Positions 58,893 through 64,000 of a stretch of 64,000 nt of DNA are shown in pieces (the stretch's first letter is position 1; the number at the start of each line of letters is the position of its first letter). The DNA lies in assembly GCA_030704615.1 (NCBI GenBank), contig CM060732.1:66631053-66695052 (forward strand), read 5' to 3'. A model generated the notes under the pieces. It had not been told where the DNA came from. It ran no database searches and saw only the letters and a program-made list of their open reading frames with translations. The position numbers and the translations under genes are program-made. The stretch is from Takakia lepidozioides. Taxonomy: Eukaryota > Streptophyta > Takakiopsida > Takakiales > Takakiaceae.

Positions 58893-61633
58893 TTACTTGT
58901 AAGGCACAGGTACTAGTACTGTGGGTGGACCGTCTACCATGTCTCTTTTAAGTGCCTCCCGCAATGCCAGTGTCACCAGACCTGGCTGCCCTGCAATTCA
59001 AGCCATCCCGCCACATCCCAGCACAAAGAGAATTAACCCCCCAGCACACAAAGGGACTTTTTAACCTGCTGAAAATTCAACTAGTGGCTCCTTCATAAGG
59101 ATAGAAAAGAGGCAGCAAGAGAGAGAGAATGTGCTCATAGAACTTGCTGTGTGACCTAAGGCCTTGCCCCACATTAGGAGCGGGGAGGGGAAAGGAAAAA
59201 ATCTTAGAACAACTACATGGCCTCCAAGAGAAATTGGGAGAAATTAAATGAAATGACACTTCATAACATCCAAGGGAGAAAGAAAGCAACAAGATCACAG
59301 GATTACCGTTTCCCACGGGTTTGCCATCCCACTCAAGGACAGGCATGATCAGAACACCACTCCCTATCAGCATCATTTCAGCTGCATTCTTTGCTTCTTC
59401 CATGCTGATTTTCTGCACTTTGACACCCTTCAATCCTGGCACGGCTTTCTCTGATATTAGCTGAGGAATGAGTTCAAGCATGCGCCGGACAGTGCATCCC
59501 AACAAGATTTTGTCGAAGTGTGGGACCAGCAACTCAGAATCATTGCTCACAAATGCAACATTCATGTTGGGGCCCTCTGCTATGAAGCCTTCATCGTCCA
59601 GCCAAATGCCTGCGAAGGCACCCTTCTCTTCTGCCTCCATCTTTGACAGTGCATTTAGTAAGTAGTTGACGCTCTTCACAGTGGCAAATGATGGGGGCTT
59701 GATTGGCACAGTAGAGGTTACCACCTGCATATCACAAACAAACTAGGTGTCATAAGGTTTGAACTTGACTGAGCTAAATCAACACTTCAATCTCTCACTC
59801 TTGGATGGCAGGAGTTTCCTTCATTAATTTCTAACATAAGTCACAGTAGAGGTTACCACCTGCATTCACAAACAAACTAGGTGTCATAAGGTTTGAACTT
59901 GACTGAGCTAATTCAACACTTCAATTTCTCACTCTTGGATGGCAGGAGTTTCCTTCATTAATTTCTAACATAAGTCACTTGACCACTTGATAGCAACCAC
60001 TAAAGAAAGAGAGGATACATGCCAAAGTGTGTCTCTTCACCCCATTGGGCTCCTGCACAAAACAGAGATCTCAATAATTTCTACGCTAGCAAGGCTCTCC
60101 CAGTGACGTCTAATGGTCAACAAACAACATAGACTCACAGTTGCTGGATGTATCTTGGAACAGTAAGAGTGACTACTTACAAGAGTATCACTTGCCACGA
60201 TAATATATTCTTGTAAAATTCCATCCCTGGATGTAATAAGACATCGTGTGATGGTAATATGTCAAGTAATGGATGTTGAGTTCAGCCGGCAAAGGGGGAG
60301 GGTGAGATTACACTACCTTCGTCCCCTCTTGTGACTCCTCGTGAAAGCCCACGTCCACTACCATCGCATAGAAAGTGGGCTTGTCACACTCAGCTGAGGA
60401 GAGTCCAAACCCTCCCCGACCTGCTGAAAGCCAATATCGCAGTTCTCCATCCCTGCAGTCTGATGCTGCCACAGTTTGCAGCAAAATCTCTCTCATGGTG
60501 GCTCGGTCGAACGGAGGTGCAATCCTGGACTTTGCCGCTGATCTCAAGAGACGGTCCAGATGTGCATCAAGCTCATACAAGCAGCTGTAGAGGGCAAACG
60601 ACACAGTCAGTATCTCTCTGTCTCTGTCTGTTGGTTTCTTTGTCTTCTCTCTCTCATACTTTGAGGACCCTAGTGGCTGGCAGCCTACCTGTATGAACTT
60701 CATCTTCAGGTGTCCTGTGATATTTCCTGAAGTGCTTTGCTGTTCTACTTCGTCCCACAAACCCTTGGGGCCCTCTTGGGATTTGTAAAGTTTCTATATG
60801 TTTCTTTCTCTAGCTATATGTGCACATATGCATAATATAAAACCTTCATAGGTTGACCAGTAAGGAAACGCCATGCACCTAGTCGTATAGCACAACCTTC
60901 AACATGGACTTGCATGCATCCACTCATTTCCAGGTAACTTCCAGCAACATTGCTACCTGTTTGCGGTTCCAATGCATAGGAAAATACACACCCTTTGATG
61001 AGAATAGTGGTGTCAAAAACAGCATGTCCGCGGTGCACCATGTGATCATCAATCGGTACAACCATGGCAGCCACATCTGTAGTGATAGCTCCGATGACAC
61101 TGGAATACATGGCACGATATGTCTTTGCTCCCACAACTGCTGCATGCTGCAGCAATGTAACCGCCTGCCACTCCCAAGTACCCACATACAATCAAGCAAT
61201 AATCAATTACCAAATGCAGTCCAGGAGATGCATCATATGTTTGTCCTTGTGTTGTGCTTGTAAGCTCTGTGATCTGAGAGCCCATTTTTGAGACATATCT
61301 TTCAAGATCCTAGGCTTGATATTCTTTGAGAATTAGTTAATTCAATTCCTGCAGCTCCAAACACCATCCTTTTAAACATAACACACATCATAATACACAA
61401 CTTTGCAGCAATCCAATCAATAGCAACCTCTAGCGCCTACGACCCATACAAGCAAACATCCACAATTAGCCAACCTTAAAACAAGCTCATATACAGATAA
61501 CGAAGAAGCAGTGTAAGTGAAAATCATAGAAAGAGATAAAGAACTTCAGCACACCTCAGAGAGTGTGAGTACCGGGATGCTGACTTCTGCAGATTTGGGG
61601 CCATCTCGCTGTCTTCCTGTCTCTTCATCTACC
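58893..61633 (-). CDS. ADCL: Class IV PLP enzyme: aminodeoxychorismate lyase / D-amino-acid transaminase, 5' exon(s) not resolved
   Basis: Exons leftward: 61,633-61,555, 61,164-60,992, 60,584-60,317, 59,724-59,307 and 58,990-58,893, all GT-AG and in phase. The order follows the Arabidopsis At5g57850 product: VSIPVLTLSE, AMYSSVIGAITTD, HMVHRGHAVFDT (substrate/PLP-pocket Arg), LRYWLSAGRG, FATVKSVNYL (Lys for the PLP Schiff base) and EGPNMNVAF (Glu that contacts the pyridine nitrogen). The end is DMVDGPPTVLVPVPYK. The Arabidopsis protein is plastidial and has been described both as ADC lyase, making p-aminobenzoate for folate, and as a D-amino-acid transaminase. The transit peptide exon is missing here. 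An ATG at 63,575 preceded by a telo-box (AAACCCTAGG) and followed by MCGPIPVTRFSFLRAR and a GT is only a candidate. Confidence 0.88.
59707..59977. repeat. 135 bp tandem duplication spanning a splice acceptor
   Basis: Two copies of about 135 bp start at 59,707 and 59,842, beginning CACAGTAGAGGTTACCACCT. The first contains the true acceptor of the 59,724 exon and its first 18 coding bases; the second repeats both within the upstream intron. Confidence 0.85.
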
Positions 61634-61929
61634 CTAAACACAGTACAAACCTTGGCTTATGCCCCCTTCCAACTTCTAAAAGTGCCGCCGCTCCCTGGCT
61701 CTGCGGCAGATTATCCCAGGTGACGTGGCAACCAATGGCCTTGCAGCTCACATACTGTAGTCCTCGTCCAACAGATCACCAGGAGTTAGGGCAATGTGAC
61801 CACATCATGCCTTTGCTAGAGGTCAGGCCGCTCAGTTCCTCCAGCTGTGGGCAGAAGCCCTGGATAAATTGAATCTCTTGGGCAAGAATTCAAAGATGAA
61901 TAGCAAAATCGATATGAGAATCCCTGTCA

Positions 61930-62803
61930 CTTGAAGGTGTGGTTTCAAGGCCTACAGTGGGATCAGGTTAGGTTTGAGCTTGCCTAAAAGGCATAAACAT
62001 TTCTGAAAATCACACTTAACCTGCCCAATAAGAATGTTCCAAGGCCTGATGTTCCAATTATCCTCTATAATAAGCAAACAAACCAGGGAGCGCTCAGAAG
62101 CCAAGCGTAAACTCATTTCATAGAAAGCTTGCAGAATTATAAGCTCTTCAATAAGATGCTTTTTCGTCACTGCGCCTCGCCAATCACAACCCTATCTACA
62201 GGTTACATATGTGAATGTCTTGAAGGTGTGGTTTCAAGGCCTAGTGTGGGATCAGGTTAGGTTTGGCATTGCCTAAAAGGCATAAACATTTCTCCAAATT
62301 CACACTTAACCTGCCCAATAAGAATGTTCCAAGGCCTGATGTTCCAATTATACTCTATAAATAAGCAAACAAACCAGGGAGCGCTCAGAAGCCAAGCGTA
62401 AACTCATTTCATAGAAAGCTTGCAGAATTATAAGCTCTTCAATAAGATGCTTTTTCGTCACTGCGCCTCGCCAATCACAACCCTATCTACAGGTTACATA
62501 TGTGAATGTCTTGAAGGTGTGGTTTCAAGGCCTAGTGTGGGATCAGGTTAGGTTTGGCATTGCCTAAAAGGCATAAACATTTCTCCAAATTCACACTTAA
62601 CCTGCCCAATAAGAATGTTCCAAGGCCTGATGTTCCAATTATACTCTATAAATAAGCAAACAAATCAGGGAGCGCTCAGAAGCCAAGCGTAAACTCATTT
62701 CATAGAAAGCTTGCAGAATTATAAGCTCTTCAATAAGATGCTTTTTCGTCATTGCGCCTCGCCAAACATAACCCTATCTACAGGTTACATATGTGAACGT
62801 CTT
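61930..62803. repeat. Three tandem copies of about 290 bp
   Basis: Copies start at 61,930, 62,219 and 62,510 with CTTGAAGGTGTGGTTTCAAG. They share the rest, including TGCCTAAAAGGCATAAACAT (a small hairpin TGCCT/AGGCA) and GGGAGCGCTCAGAAGCCAAG. Copies 2 and 3 are nearly identical, so the last duplication is recent. Confidence 0.9.
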
Positions 62804-64000
62804 CAGGTACTATCCTGAGACAATCACAATCCAATCTGTGTTGCATTTGGTCTTTATTGCGAAACCCAAGTGGAGCGACATCATCAAATCCAACGAAAAG
62901 TTGAAACAAACTCTTCAAACATAAAGTAGAGGTGATAAAAGTCTTCGAATGCAAAAAGATGGAACATTGGGTCTACAGATGTGTAGCAGAGAGAACAGTG
63001 AAGCAGATGTGAGTCCCTACCCAGGTAATCACTCTACCTGTGCAAGAAATGCTGGCGCGGGCGCTCCACACTGTCAACGGCCGACGGACCCATAAAGAAG
63101 GCCGCCTACAGAACCCCGCACCCCACTCTGAAGACCGACAACAAACCCAGGAGGGCGAAAATCTTAAAGAGCGGCCCCAGTCCAGCGAAGGGCCTTGCAC
63201 CCTTGCCGGCCCGGATGTGATGCTCCAGCTTGTCAGGCATGTAACCATGGTCACAACTCACAACCGGGCCTCCTACCCTACTATGCGCGTTGTGTCTTCT
63301 TGATCTTCGCTGCTTCCGATGCCCCACCGGTTGCAACACTATTCAGGATTTTGTGATGCACTGTCCATGGGTCCTAAGCCCAAACTTCCAAACCCATCCA
63401 TCACCCTCGTACATCACACCCAGGGCGGCGATAAAACTGTGTTGATTAGCTAACAGACTACACTGCAGATCAACAACTCACACAATTCGGGGTGATGCAC
63501 AGTCTCATCAATCTCGGATTACAATACCCGAGCGCGGAGGAACGAAAATCTAGTGACAGGAATTGGGCCGCACATGCAACCTAGGGTTTGCCCGAGATTC
63601 TTTAGCTAAACCCAGCGGCTGGAGACTCTCTACAGATGATATCTCATCGGACGGACTAGAACACGTTCCACCTGCCACACGGTGGAACCAATGGTTTCCT
63701 GTTTCCTCCCTAGGTTCCACTCTCTGACCACTGGGGAAGCTCAAGCTAAAGCTACTTTAGCTTTAGCGTCAGCTCTGAAATAGAAAGAAGCAAGCAGGTG
63801 TCAAAATAGCCGATGTGTATCAATGCCTCAATTGCAGTTGGCCAGTTTTCTATTTCCCTTCCGCTGCTGTCGGACCTACCTCAACCCAGGACTTAGGAAG
63901 ACTGAAATATGTCTTTGACTAAAAACTGTTAGCTCGAGTGGTGCTGGCAGTTGGGGTTAAGAGTTGAGCTCAGGATGTGTAGGGGTACAGAGAGTATGTA
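62804..64000. other. Region upstream of the aminotransferase gene, no gene certain
   Basis: A telo-box motif (AAACCCTAGG on the minus strand, about 63,580-63,590) and a GC-rich stretch at 63,040-63,220 are present. A first exon of the aminotransferase gene may lie near 63,530-63,575. No other gene is supported. Confidence 0.35.

Noticed and set aside
61640-61730. Exon reading TWDNLPQSQGAAALLEVGRG before the 61,633 exon
   Set aside because: Joining it in phase would need an intron of only 17 bases.

Overview
The window is nuclear DNA of a land plant. It has spliced genes with GT-AG introns, an intron-free DYW-type pentatricopeptide (PPR) editing factor, a plant-type SCAR/WAVE subunit, and CACTA, LINE and SINE elements. 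The long DYW protein with near-identical PLS units suggests a seed-free plant (bryophyte, lycophyte or fern), but nothing here fixes the species.

Layout. At 1-453 (-) is the 5' end of a TAF15b-like RanBP2 zinc-finger gene. A decayed LINE tail lies at 1.54-2.42 kb (-). From about 3.05 to 16.03 kb there is a large degenerate CACTA (En/Spm) element. It carries two divergent genes whose ATGs are only 29 bp apart: a TNPA/Ptta-like gene (-) and a TNP2 transposase (+). The long second intron of the (-) gene holds LINE debris. The (-) gene has an FCP1/NIF-like HAD phosphatase domain spliced in frame into a transposon protein. From 16.6 to 17.9 kb is a five-unit tandem array in which every unit carries a hairpin. 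From 18.4 to 23.2 kb is a LINE graveyard in both orientations plus a SINE tail.

The 24-33 kb part holds ordinary genes: an organellar bS21 ribosomal protein (-), a divergent PPR-DYW gene (+), and a four-exon CPYC glutaredoxin (-). A tRNA-derived SINE sits at 33.7-33.9 kb. From 34.8 to 57.1 kb one gene of about 31 exons encodes PIR/SRA1 (CYFIP), the Rac-binding subunit of the SCAR/WAVE complex; its introns 13 and 16 hold tandem repeats. Convergent to it, 58.7-61.6 kb (-), is a class IV PLP enzyme (aminodeoxychorismate lyase/D-amino-acid transaminase) whose last exon and one splice acceptor are each tandemly duplicated. A three-copy repeat of about 290 bp follows at 61.9-62.8 kb.

The cellular genes do not form a pathway. 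Two products (bS21 and the PPR-DYW protein) probably act in organelle gene expression and share a roughly 520 bp divergent promoter region. The most unusual item is the CACTA protein with the embedded phosphatase domain. Exon boundaries were placed by eye from homology, splice dinucleotides and phase; none is confirmed by transcripts.
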